DNA of 64,000 nucleotides from Periplaneta americana (taxonomy: Eukaryota > Arthropoda > Insecta > Blattodea > Blattidae): NCBI RefSeq assembly GCF_040183065.1, contig NC_091128.1, positions 178,804,168-178,868,167 of the forward strand. Direction: 5' to 3'. Positions 32,920-43,558 of this stretch are shown here, one piece after another; position 1 is the stretch's first letter, and the number at the start of each line of letters is the position of its first letter. The notes under the pieces are model-generated. The model did no database searches. It was given only the letters and a program-made list of their open reading frames with translations, and had not been told where the DNA came from. The position numbers and the translations under genes are program-made.

Positions 32920-34080
32920 GTAAGAAAAGCGTATAAGGGTACAGTACATCAGTTATTCATAGATTTCAAAAAGGCGTATGACTCGGTTAAGAGAGAAGTT
33001 TTATATAATATTCTTATTGAATTTGGTATTCCCAAGAAACTAGTTCGATTAATTAAAATGTGTCTCAGTGAAACTTACAGCAGAGTCCGTATAGGTCAGT
33101 TTCTGTCTGATGCTTTTCCAATTCACTGCGGGCTGAAGCAGGGAGATGCACTATCACCTTTACTTTTTAACTTTGCTCTAGAGTATGCCATTAGGAAAGT
33201 CCAGGATAACACAGAGGGTTTGAAATTGAACGGGTTACATCAGCTGCTTGTCTATGCGGATGACGTGAATATGTTAGGAGAAAATCCACAAACGATTTGG
33301 GAAAACACGGGAATTTTACTGGAAGCAAGTAAAGAGATAGGTTTGGAAGTAAATCCCGAAAAGACTAAGTATATGATTATGTCTCGTGACCAGAATATTG
33401 TACGAAATGGAAATATAAAAATTGTAGATTTATCCTTCGAAGAGGTGGAAAAATGCAAATATCTTGGAGCAACAGTAACAAATATAAATGACACTCGGGA
33501 GGAAATTAAACACAGAATAAATACGGGAAATGCGTGTTATTATTCGGTTGAGAAGCTTTTGTCATCCAGTCTGCTGTCAAAAAATCTGAAAGTTAGAATT
33601 TATAAAACAGTTATATTACCGGTTATTCTATATGGTTGTGAAGCTTGGACTCTCACTTTGAGAGAGGAACAGAGATTAAGGGTGTTTGAGAATAAGGTTC
33701 TTAGGAAAATATTTGGGGCTAAGGGGGATGAAGTTACAGGAGAATGGAGAAAGTTACACAACACAGAACTGCACGCATTGTATTCTTCACCTGACATAAT
33801 TGGGAACATTAAATCCAGACGCTTGAGATGGGCAGGGCATGTAGCACGTATGGGCGAATCCAGAAATGCATATAGAGTGTTGGTTGGGAGGCCTGAGGGA
33901 AAAAGACCTTTGGGGAGGCCGAGACGTAGATGGGAAGATAATATTAAAATGGATTTGAGGGAGGTGGGATATGATGGTAGAGACTGGATTAATCTTGCTC
34001 AGGATAGGGATCAATGGCGGGCGGCAATGAACCTCCGGGTTCCTTAAATGCCAATAAGTAAGTAGGTAAGTAAGAAAAGC
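32920..34080 (+). mobile_element. LINE-C copy with 11-bp target duplication (best preserved)
   Basis: GTAAGAAAAGC occurs at 32920-32930 and 34070-34080. The insert begins in the reverse-transcriptase palm and ends in a TAAGTAAGTAGGTAAG tail, so it is 5'-truncated like the others. Matching duplications and a nearly open frame suggest a relatively recent insertion. Confidence 0.9.
32932..34047 (+). CDS. LINE-C reverse transcriptase, 5'-truncated, open frame of 371 codons
   Basis: The frame is open from the insertion start ([20 protein letters not shown]) to TAA at 34045-34047; the first ATG is 33058. Box A with catalytic Asp (FKKAYDSV), box B ([19 protein letters not shown]) and box C YADD (33253-33264) are intact. 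The thumb ([20 protein letters not shown]) and carboxyl region follow ([40 protein letters not shown]). Near the end, DQWRAAMNL lacks the residues YVR found in other copies, a small in-frame deletion. The endonuclease and finger domains are missing because of truncation, so it cannot retrotranspose on its own. Any expression would depend on neighbouring promoters. It is a LINE relic with unusually little decay. Confidence 0.8.
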   Translation, partial: YKGTVHQLFIDFKKAYDSVKREVLYNILIEFGIPKKLVRLIKMCLSETYSRVRIGQFLSDAFPIHCGLKQGDALSPLLFNFALEYAIRKVQDNTEGLKLNGLHQLLVYADDVNMLGENPQTIWENTGILLEASKEIGLEVNPEKTKYMIMSRDQNIVRNGNIKIVDLSFEEVEKCKYLGATVTNINDTREEIKHRINTGNACYYSVEKLLSSSLLSKNLKVRIYKTVILPVILYGCEAWTLTLREEQRLRVFENKVLRKIFGAKGDEVTGEWRKLHNTELHALYSSPDIIGNIKSRRLRWAGHVARMGESRNAYRVLVGRPEGKRPLGRPRRRWEDNIKMDLREVGYDGRDWINLAQDRDQWRAAMNLRVP

Positions 34081-34574
34081 ATATCTTGTAATGTGACCTC
34101 TTTGGTCGTTTCTTATAGAGTCATATAGTGTATCATATCGGAAATGCAGCAAACAAAAGTGTAACAAGGGGTGGGTCCCTAATACGTAAGGCGTTACAGT
34201 GAATGGAAATCGCATTGAACATCTGCTGTGATGTTGATGAACAAGCACTCATATCTCGGAAGATATTAGACTAATTTTAGGAACAATGTTTGTTAGACTT
34301 TATTTTCTTGTTTTGATGATTGGTACCAACTCTCAAAATATTGAATGATTTTTAACACCCTGTATAAGCACGTCAGAATATGCCCAACTGTTGATATTAT
34401 CCATCTGTATGTGAATAATGCCAGACTTGTATTAACTTTTATAATCGCGCCTGTATTGTGCACGAATCTATGACGCGTCCATATGAAAACACAGCTGAAG
34501 AATATTATTTTTTAAATATATTGCAAACCCTTCCCCCCCACCCATAAATTAAAATGTTCCAAATACGTTACGTG
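34081..34574. other. Non-coding DNA, nothing recognised
   Basis: AT-rich, no features seen. Confidence 0.3.
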
Positions 34575-34862
34575 CACCGCGTGTTTTTCTGAGTACAGGA
34601 CACATTGCCATAAAAACTTATGTATAAGAACAATGAAGAAATAGTTTAATCAGCGGATCTTGTTTAGAGAATAGCAGACTTTGACAATTTGTAAAACAAG
34701 AGAACATAAGACTCTGACTTAGCAACCGTAAGTGTTGTTCTCTTGTTTTACAAATTGCTAATTTCTAACATGTCCCATTGATTAAGACGTTACTTTTTCA
34801 TTGTTTTTATACATAGGTTTCTTATGACAATGTTAAGTCCCTGTGTGCAAAACAGACGGTAT
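34575..34862. mobile_element. Fold-back (long inverted repeat) MITE-like element
   Basis: The left arm (to about 34712, ending TTTGTAAAACAAGAGAACA) and the right arm (from about 34735, starting TGTTCTCTTGTTTTACAAAT) are imperfect inverted copies for more than 100 bp. Outer matching words include CATTG(C/T)CATAA and ACCG..TGTTTT. The loop is only about 25 bp. Such near-complete palindromes are typical of fold-back MITEs. Confidence 0.65.
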
Positions 34863-35646
34863 ATGCGGACTCCATTTCTATTTATAGCAACGGACTAGTT
34901 CACATTGTTTAGTTTATAGGATATGATGTAAGCATTTCCATGGAAATGGAAGACGAATTTCCGTTGCAGAAAATCCTTTGATTGGAAGGACCTACAGGAA
35001 TGCCCAAATGTCTGTCAAAATTAACTTTTTTTTTAATTTTTAGCCTAAAAATACTTCTTAGTATTGACTTCATTTGAGCGAAATTTCAAGGTCGTTACGA
35101 AGAAAATAATTGCTTTTACGCCATTTTTAAAAGCCGCTGCGCTCCAGTCCCTTTACTCTGTACTTAGTTTGTTTATTTTACATTTTTCAACATTTAATAT
35201 GTAATATCTCAGACAAAAATAGAGATAATTGAATAACATTTTCAGGGCATATTCTCACATTATACATGACTAATTCTGTAAGAGGAAATTGTCAAATTGC
35301 AGATTAAAGAATAAGTGAAAAATAGAAGTGCAGTTTTTCCTTTCTGTTCATAAAAATGCAAAATAAAAATGTAAAAATTAAAATGTCTAAAAATCATCAA
35401 ACAAAGTTGATTACCAGTCTTTTACCTTTCATTTAAGACAAGATTTCTGATTCTGTGTTACTCTTGAGAGCAGATATATAATTTTATTCATGCTCGACCA
35501 TGCCGAAATGTAGTAATTATACACCTGGTAGTAGACCTTTAATGCATGTCATTAAAGTACACCTACTCATTAAAAGTCAGGTCTTTCAGCCAATGACGAC
35601 TCAGGTTACAACTGTTCAGCCAATGACAGGTCAGCTTTCTACCGTT

Positions 35647-35760
35647 ATAAAACCGCAAGTATCGATTATTCTCGGATATGCAATCGAAAGAGAATTAGCG
35701 AAAAGTCACGGAGGCTGGAAATCCAATACTGTCGCAGAAGGTTATGTTCTGTTACTATAA
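35647..35760 (+). pseudogene. Tyrosine recombinase carboxyl fragment
   Basis: The frame (ATG at 35500, TAA at 35758-35760) ends in ERELAKSHGGWKSNTVAEGY. The HGGWKS...VAEGY block matches the conserved end of eukaryotic Crypton-like tyrosine recombinases: the box II H-x-G-W region and the catalytic Tyr. Only about 35 residues look recombinase-derived; the upstream part (repeated QPMT..) is unrelated or shuffled. The catalytic Arg boxes are absent. Confidence 0.5.
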
Positions 35761-36002
35761 TAATTAGCGTTAATTGTAAATAATATTCAAATAAATTCAA
35801 TTTGTCATCTCGTTTTTCAATGTCTAATTTAATTTCAATGTTATCTCTGTAGGTTCTTATGGCCTAGCAAAGGTCAATGTGGACATCTGTTCCTCGGAAA
35901 AAATCAATACTTTCGCGTCTGCGCACATCTCACAACATACGGGACATTGCTCCAGGTTAGATACAATAAAATTAATAATATCAAGTTAGAAATATGGTCG
36001 AG

Positions 36003-36142
36003 CATAAAAAGTCGTATGAAACTCGCCTATAATGGTAATTAAGAAGCTCGTATGAAAATTATGAAACGAGCGCAAGCGAGTTTCATAAATATCCATACTC
36101 ACTTCTTAATTACCTTCATTATAGGCTCGTTGCATAATGTAC
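36003..36142. repeat. Large imperfect palindrome with inner perfect hairpin
   Basis: An arm of about 42 bp (with CCTATAATGGTAATTAAGAAG) is mirrored by CTTCTTAATTACCTTCATTA downstream. Inside, TTATGAAACGAGCGCAAGCG and the following AGTTTCATAA fold into a nearly perfect small hairpin. Confidence 0.8.
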
Positions 36143-36306
36143 TATTATAATACTGCATTTTTTAATAATACTGTGGCTGTACCATAAGGGGCAAAAGCGA
36201 AAATTTCTTATTCAAAAGGCTTCATACATTGATATGAAACTATGTTACGGAAATAGAGGCTCTACTTAAAATGATATGAGAAAAGAGATTTCCTGTAGGT
36301 CCTTCC

Positions 36307-36949
36307 TCTTCATTTGTTCTATTAATGTAGGTGAAATATAGACGTACAGGTCAAAAAGAAAAACGAGGAAAACGATGGAGACGAAAACAATAAATGTAGA
36401 GGCAATGACGAATGAGAAGATAAAGAAGGGAAAAAGAGAGATCATTTTAAGGACGAGAAGTAAGCAAGGTAGCGGAAGGAATGACGGGGACTCCGTCGTG
36501 TGATCGTGTTCCCTGCTTTGTCATCGCGATGAGAAGAAAACACAGTTTTTGCCAAAAGTGGACGAGGGACAGTTACTCACCTGCGAGCAGCTTCCGGCTT
36601 ACCAGCGAGATCCTGTTGATTGATTAAGGAAGAAACAATAGCCCATTAAACACTGTCAAGGCGGCCTGGTGGGGGGCTTCTTATTGCTTCATATTGTGCC
36701 TTTTCAGATCCAAGTTCCACGGAAGTTGACAAATTTGTAGTTCAGAGTGGACAACGGCAGCAAACGCTAACAGCTGCTCTTCTAAGACTGATTTATAAGA
36801 ACCAACAATTGTCACGACAGGTGATTGTTACCGTTATTATTATTGAGCAAGATGTTGGCTTCATTTTTATTATTTAGATAAGACATAATATGTCATATTA
36901 TGATAGTATTCCGAGAAAAATTTAACGTTGAGAAATCAATGATAGGTCA
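36307..36949. other. Non-coding DNA, nothing recognised
   Basis: No gene or repeat boundary found. Confidence 0.3.
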
Positions 36950-37272
36950 CACCCTCTTACCTAGCATCTCGTTTTGTTTAGCTTTCACTACCTCGAACCC
37001 GGAACATGTACCTTCTCTCTATTCCTCTGCACAGAACATCCTTCTATTCATCATCTTTCAGCATATCTATTCCACGCCTCTGGAACTCTCTCCCTGACCA
37101 CGTCAGAGACTGTCGAACAATATCAAAATTCAAATTTAAATTAAAAAATCACATTCTAGTTCATGGAATTGTTTGTTGAACACCTGTCAGGTTGCGCAAC
37201 TTCACCTTAACCCATGACATATAGTAAATATTGTAACTGTGCTGATGTAAAATTGACAATTAATATGTAATG

Positions 37273-37343
<71 letters not shown>

Positions 37344-37600
37344 GTTGTCAGTTATCAATATCATCCTTGCTATCTCTGTTTTCTCTTTTTTTTTTCCTGT
37401 ATTAGCTCGATGAGAGCTCTATAATGTACTTTTGACTCTGTTGACCCTCCATAGGGCTTTAACTTAATTTGTATCATTTTCATCAGTGTTTGTATTCCTT
37501 TTTTGTATTTATATGTGCTATCTGGTAGGATGGAAGAGAAGGCCTTATGGCCTTAATCTTGTCAGATTAAATAAATTATTATTATATAAATTATTATTAT
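36950..37600 (+). mobile_element. LINE-D 3' fragment with ATT runs
   Basis: Across frames the sequence encodes a LINE carboxyl end, WNSLPDHVRDCRTISKFKFK then LKNHIL, near 37080-37160. The 3' untranslated part holds a long ATT run (37267-37343) and ends in TGGAAGAGAAGGCCTTATGG, CCTTAATCTTGTCAGATTAAATAAATT and ATTATT. That end is shared with the pieces at 6121-6278 and 39886-40002, defining the family tail. The coding part is frameshifted. Confidence 0.65.
37267..37343. repeat. ATT microsatellite
   Basis: A pure ATT run of about 25 units within the LINE-D 3' region. Confidence 0.95.
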
Positions 37601-39049
37601 ATTAATATTGTGGTACGTTTTAATAACAATGCAGAGTAAAAATAGAGTTAACAGAAGAATTTAGAAATGCAAAATATTTACTGAACGGTTGTTCAATGTC
37701 ACCAACTATGTTTAAAATACAGAGTGTTCAAAAAGTATGGAATATTACTCATAACTAATTAAATTTCAATTTCACGAAAAAAAGTTTTATACAACAGCTG
37801 TTGGATATAAACCATACAATATGATACCAATGTCCAAAAAAAGTTATTCAGATATACAGGATGTGATGGTAAATTTTATTCTTTAAAATGGCACCCTATA
37901 GTATTAAAATTTACATATTCCGAATCTCCATTAAATTTTACGTATGAATGTATAGAAATTTTACCCATTCACCCGTTTAATGTCTTTTAACCATTTATTA
38001 AACTTGTTTAGTGAACTTCAAATTTGAGACAAATAAGCAGGTTATGTAAAATCATGTTGAGTAGGCCATGAAAGTGAACAAAACACTATCACTAACGAAA
38101 CCTCACAACAGATGCTGAAAATGAGAACCGTTCACTCCCAAAAAAGTCCCAGTCCATCACGGAAATACACGTGGAATTAATTTGTTCAAACCCAGGAACT
38201 ATAGTGCGGACGGAAGGATTGGACCAATGGGGAAAATTCAGATGATAGATGACGTGGAGATATATATGGAGACAAAGGAGGAAAGATTGGATTCGCAGTG
38301 GAAGACCTGCCTTTGGGCAGAACGATGTCAATGAATGAATGAATGGGAGTCGAACCCGCGCCCTTCGGCTTGCAGTGGAATGTCTTGAATGAGACGATAT
38401 CGCGAGTCTTCCCCTGCCTTATATGCAGGGAGAGACAAGACCTATCCTGTGACCTTATGTGTCGTGGCTATATCACCAATGGGTAAGGAGGGGGAAGATA
38501 GGTTTTAGATTCTTATACTGAAACAAACTCTCTTTTTGATAGCTCATTCTTTACGCTATTGCACAGCTAACATGCCAGGTCTCGCCTTGTAACTTATAGA
38601 AAAATCAATGTATCATCTGTTCTAAGAGAAATACATTAAACTTTTCAACTTCATATAAAGAAGCTATTGAGACAAAAATGTAGGGATCATTCAGTCATAA
38701 ATAAATAGGAAATAATTTAAACCCATTAATAAAAAAGCAGGAAATCATTTAAACTTTGAAAAGTTTACATTTTAATAAATATTCTCTGTATCTCTCCCGA
38801 TCGGTCACTCTTGTTTATTTTGTGACTGCAATTTGATCCGTGTTATGACTGTAACGTAATACTACTGACCACTCAAATCAAACCGTTAGTTAGGTTCGAT
38901 AATTTGTAATGCAGTGAAATGCATGCGATATTTCCTTGTCCTATACAGCTCAGACTGGGCTGGCTATATGAGTGAAATAAAAGTCATATCACAAGACTTC
39001 TCATCTTCCCGATAATTGGCAAATATAAATAATTAATAAAAAGAAGATA
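37601..39049. other. Mostly unidentified, with a LINE-A-like and tRNA-like scrap
   Basis: At 38285-38345, GATTCGCAGTGGAAGACCTG followed by CCTTTGGGCAGA resembles the LINE-A terminus, and (GAAT)n follows. Just after, GGGAGTCGAACCCGCGCCCT (38346-38365) is an antisense B-box-like sequence, so a SINE scrap is possible. The rest shows nothing recognisable. Confidence 0.35.
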
Positions 39050-39422
39050 ACTTATTATCTTCCCACCTACGTCTCGGCCTCTCCAAAGGTATTTTTCCCC
39101 TCAGGTCTTCCATATGCATTTATGGATTCGCCCATACGTGCTACATGCCCTGCCCATCTGTATTTAATGTTCCTAATTATGTCAGGTGAAGAATACAATG
39201 CGTGCAGTTCTGCGTTGTGCAACTTTCTCCATTCTCCTGTAACTTCATCCCTCTTACCCCCAAATATTTTCCTAAGAACCTTATTCTCAACACCCTTAAC
39301 CTCTATTCCTCTCTCAAAGTGAGAGTCCAAGTTTCACAACCATACAGAACAACCGGTAATATAACTGTTTTATAAATTCTAACTTTCAGATTTTTTTTTG
39401 ACAGCAGACTAGATGACAAAAG
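39050..39422 (-). mobile_element. LINE-C internal fragment, inverted
   Basis: On the minus strand it encodes [20 protein letters not shown], then with frameshifts [40 protein letters not shown] and VARMGES, ending near RRRWEDN. It lacks the family's AAGT tail, so it is not a complete 3' end. It faces a plus-strand copy 63 bp away. Confidence 0.75.
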
Positions 39423-39485
39423 CGATTACAGAAGTAGTACTTCAAAATATCTAAGAAAACATTATAGCCTAATAGAGACTGTAGA

Positions 39486-40057
39486 TTCTGTATGGTTGTG
39501 AAACTTGAACTCTCACTTTGAGAGAAGAACAGAGGTTAAGGGTGTCCAAGAATAAGTGCTTAGGAACATATTTGGGGCTAAGAGTAATGAACTTACAGGA
39601 AAATGCAGAAAGTTGCACAGTGCAGAACTGCAAGCCTTGTATTCTTCACCTGACATAATTAGGAACATTAAATCCAGACGTTTGAGATGGGCAGGGCATG
39701 TAGCACGTATGGACGAGTCCAGAAATGCATATAGAGTGTTAGTTGGGAGGCCGGAGGGAAAAAGACCTTTAGGGAGGCCGAGAAGTAGATGGGAAGATAA
39801 TATTAAAATGGATTTGAGGGAGGTGGGATATGATGATAGAGACTGGATTGATCTTGCTCAGGATAGGGACCAATGGCGGGCTTATTTTTTAGAGTTTTTA
39901 GATTTATTTATTTAACCTGGTAGAGATAAGGCCGTCAGGCCTTCTCTGCCCCTCTACCAGGGGATTACAACTATAACATGAACAATAAGATTAGAATTAA
40001 TATTATGTGAGGGCGGCAATGAACCTCCAGATTCCTTAAAAGCCAGTAAGTAAGTAC
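39486..40057 (+). mobile_element. LINE-C 3' fragment with internal insertion
   Basis: It starts at TCTGTATGGTTGTGAAACTT and runs through [20 protein letters not shown] and [20 protein letters not shown] to the AAAAGCCAGTAAGTAAGT tail. A foreign 117-bp piece interrupts the final coding segment (GGGCTTAT | TATGTGAGGGCGG). Confidence 0.8.
39886..40002 (-). mobile_element. LINE-D-type tail inserted in LINE-C
   Basis: The reverse complement shows TGGTAGAGGGGCAGAGAAGG, CCTGACGGCCTTATCTCTAC and CAGGTTAAATAAATAAATC, the tail signature of the 36950-37600 element. The flanks suggest only a short (TTAT) target duplication. Confidence 0.55.
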
Positions 40058-41032
40058 TGTTCTTTGAAGGGACATCACTTCGATTTTCATTTAGTTAGAG
40101 CAATAATCCATCGTTCATAAGGCACCATTTTTCTTTACAATGTTTCGCATACTGTAAATGATGTACCCTAAAAACACATTCAAACAACATAATGATGAAA
40201 AAATGTTAATCAACTTAGTGTTTATAAATTAGTAAGCTCTGGTTTCGAATTAAAAGACACAGATATATAATGCATAGGTATACTGATATTTTTCTTTACA
40301 GTTTATAGATATAATTATTGAGCCAGTGTCAATATCGCTAAAGATAATCTTGCTACAGAAGGAATTAAGTAAATACTTCCATTCCTCACTCTTTTTCATT
40401 TTCCTCTGACAATGTTCTCAATTCCTCGACTATTATTCTCTTCCTCTACCACACAGCTAATTTAGGGAGACATAAAATAGACGCAAATTACACAATTACA
40501 TGGGTAAATAAAACGAATTCGACACGAAATTCAAAGTGTCCACTTTGGAATACTGTAGTTCCAAGTATTGCCTTAGATGGTACTAGTGTGTAGACTCCTA
40601 GTACACCGCCATCTGCCAGCAGAATTGAGAATGCAGTTACAATATCTTACACCAGATGGCTGCAGCATGTCAAACGGCAGCTCAGTCGACAAAAGTAACA
40701 GTTTTGTCCCCAACCTCAGGTCATAACAGATATATTTTGTGAATCGTAATTATGTTACTAACTATATGCACATTGTGATCTTCTTCTTATTATAACAGAT
40801 AGACGTGCAGTACATATTACATAAAAATACAACATAAATTAAAAGACGATGCTTGAAGAAATATGCATATTAAATAAATTTGTGTTTGCCAGTTTCAAGC
40901 ACACAGAAGCACGATACGATATAGCTACAGAACTTGTAAACCGCATTAAGTATCAATGTTTGCTACACTCTTGACATCAATGTTCTCTTATAGAACGTAA
41001 CGTTCCACGTGTAGGTATATGACAAAAGTTCA
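40058..41032. other. Non-coding DNA, nothing recognised
   Basis: AT-rich. A patch at 40570-40690 contains CACCGCCATCTGCCAGCAG, but no feature is assigned. Confidence 0.3.
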
Positions 41033-42174
41033 TCTATACTAATAATAAATCTGTAGCTGAAATTTTTCTGGTAATTTTCGATTTTCCAAAAATAATTGGT
41101 CCTAACATGTATAATTAACCACCCTGAAACCGAAAATCGCTTTTTTGAGATTTTTGTTTGTATGTCTGTCTGTATGTTTGTTGCCTTTTCACGCGATAAT
41201 GGACGAACGGATTTCGATAAAAATTGGAATATAAATTATGTTCGTTGTAACTTAGATTTTAGGCTATATGGCATTCAAAATACATTATTTAAAAGGGGGG
41301 TTATAAGGGGGCCTGAATTAAATAAATCGAAATATCTCGCTTATTATTGATTTTTGTGAAAAATGTTACATAACAAAAGTTCCTTTAAAAATAATTTGCG
41401 ATAAGTTTTATTTCTTGAAAAAGTTTGATAGCACTGATATTTAATGAGATAAATGAGTTTTAAAATTAAAATAACTGCCATCTAAGGCCGTATAATGAAA
41501 TAAAAAACAAATGACTTCGTCTATAAGGGGCCTTGGACAGCAACAATCGAAAGCTATGAAAGATAGCCTACAGAGAATGCTTCTGTGTTTGTATGAAGTA
41601 ATATCGGAAGCTAAATTAACCGATTTGTATAATTAATTATTATTTCACCATTGGAAAGTGTAGTTTCTCTAGAGGACATAATGCTATAATGTTATTACAG
41701 TTGCTTCTGATATAATATAATGTAATATAATATAATATATGTAATGTAATATTATATAATATAATTTAAGTTATTTGAAGGGTTCATAACCATAGTGGGC
41801 CAAACGCCATTTACTGAATACGTAGAAAACAAGGGTTAAAATTAAGTTATTACCATAATTCAATGGAAACCTATAACAAGTAAAATAAAGTATACACATT
41901 AAATCTAAATGATGTCAATGTTCATTAAACCATGGTTGCATGTAATAAAAATTAAGAAACATGTTAAAGGAATTGTCATTACACCAATGAGTGGTCTCTG
42001 GACCAAAATGATCGCATTTTAATTATTTGGATGCAATTTAAATTAAGTAACATATTAAACGATTTATCCTTCTATCAAACACGAATGTTCCCTGGATCAA
42101 ACGTCCTATTTTAATTATGTAATTACTTTATATTTATTTGTAACGGGTGCAGCGGAGCGCACGGGTACGGCTAG
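41033..42174 (+). mobile_element. Helitron-like non-autonomous element (reference copy)
   Basis: It starts TCTATACTAATAATAAATCT after A (41032) and ends GGGTACGGCTAG before T (42175), matching the A^TC...CTAG^T insertion habit of Helitrons. The subterminal GTGCAGCGGAGCGCAC folds into a short hairpin about 10 bases before CTAG, another Helitron hallmark. There are no inverted repeats and no target duplication. Two minus-strand relatives lie at 15853-17254 and 26701-27757. The 84-codon frame at 41096 is not a gene. Confidence 0.75.
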
Positions 42175-42185
42175 TTTACAATAAA

Positions 42186-43021
42186 GTGATTGGAGTGGTT
42201 TTAGGCGCAATAGGTCAACTACTGATCAGATTTCTTGTATTCAACAGATATTGGAGGAAAAAATGGAAATATAATAGTAAAGTCGCCTACATGAGCTACT
42301 AATAGATCTGTTAACAGAGAAGTTTTAAATGATATTCTTATTGAATTTGGTATTATCAAGAAACTAATTCGATTAATTACAATGTGTCTCAGTGAAACGT
42401 ACAGCAGAGTCCGTATACGTTTTTCCAATTTCACTGCGGGCTAAAGTAAGGAGATGCATTATCACCTTTACTTTTTAACTTTGCTCTACAATATATACTA
42501 TTGAAAAAGTCCAGGATAACACAGAGGGTTTGAAATTGAACGATTACATCACCTGGGTGTTCATGTGGCTGACGGGAATATGTTAGGAGAAAATCCACAA
42601 ACTATTAGGGAAAACACGGGAATTTTACTTGAAGTAAGTAAGGAGATAGCTTTGGGAATAAATCCCGAAAAGACTAAGTATATGATTATGTTTTGTGACC
42701 AGAACATATTACGAAATGGGAACATAAAGATTAGAAATTCATCCTTTCAACAACAAACAAACAAACAAACAAAAAAGTTAGAATTTATAAAACAATTATA
42801 TTACCGGTTGTTCTGTGTAGTTGTGAAACTTGGACTCTCACTTTGAGAGAGGAACAGAGGTTAATGATGTTTGAGAATAAGGTGCTTAGCAAAATATTTG
42901 AGGCTAAGAGGGATGAAGTTACAGGAGAATGAAGAAAGTTACGCAACGCAGAACTGCGCGCATTGTATTCTTCACCTGACATAAATGGGAATATTAAATC
43001 CAGACGTTTGAGATGGGCAGT
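42186..43021 (+). mobile_element. Degraded LINE-C copy with internal deletion
   Basis: It begins near GGAGTGGTTTTAGGCGCAAT, passes the palm remnants and [20 protein letters not shown], then jumps at 42749-42775 through a CAAA run straight to AATTTATAAAACAATTATAT. About 170 bp present in other copies is missing there. YADD is lost (the reading VADGNML). It ends abruptly at GATGGGCAGTG against an inverted piece. Confidence 0.75.
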
Positions 43022-43170
43022 GTATGGATTTAATGTTCCTAATTATGTCACGTGAAGAATATAATGCGTGCAGTTCTGTGTTGTGTAACTTTCTCCATTC
43101 TCCTGTAACTTCATCCCTCTTAGCCACAAATATTTTCCTAAGAACCTTATTCTCGAACATCCTTAACAAC
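43022..43170 (-). mobile_element. Inverted LINE-C piece
   Basis: The minus-strand translation [20 protein letters not shown] and [20 protein letters not shown] repeats the segment just left of it in opposite orientation, making a hairpin of about 140 bp with almost no spacer. Confidence 0.75.
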
Positions 43171-43558
43171 TGAAAACAAACCCTTAACAACTGAAAACAA
43201 TCAACTTGTCAAAGTAAATGAACCAGATGAACAATGTAGTTTAGAAGAAAAAATTTTAATTGAATAAATTCAAACTTTCGGGAAACAAAATTGTAAATTC
43301 CATTAAATGACGCTGAAAATCTGCATACTGATATTTAACAAGTCATCAATAAATATCAAATAAGACTATAACATGCTTGTTATGTGTATAATCTTCGTAC
43401 TCGAAAAGAATTTTCACGATGCACAATGCTTAGTAATGGATCTATTCATCATTTAATAGGATTGCGAGGCGAACCTAGCGGCAGAAATTGTCATGACGCT
43501 CAGAGACCCTCTCTCGATCGTGCTTGTATAACCTCGTAAGCAACGCAATGTACAGTAT
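43171..43558. other. Non-coding DNA, nothing recognised
   Basis: Short intervening sequence with no features seen, except a duplicated AACCCTTAACAACTGAAAAC word near 43180. Confidence 0.3.

Larger units (their letters stand above)
34984..36306. mobile_element. 1.3-kb element with perfect 17-bp TIRs containing tyrosine-recombinase sequence
   Basis: GGAAGGACCTACAGGAA at 34984-35000 is repeated in perfect inverted form at 36290-36306. Between them are a tyrosine-recombinase carboxyl remnant (35500-35757) and a large palindrome (36003-36142). I found no convincing target duplication. Whether the inverted ends and the recombinase belong to one element or are nested is unresolved. Confidence 0.5.
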
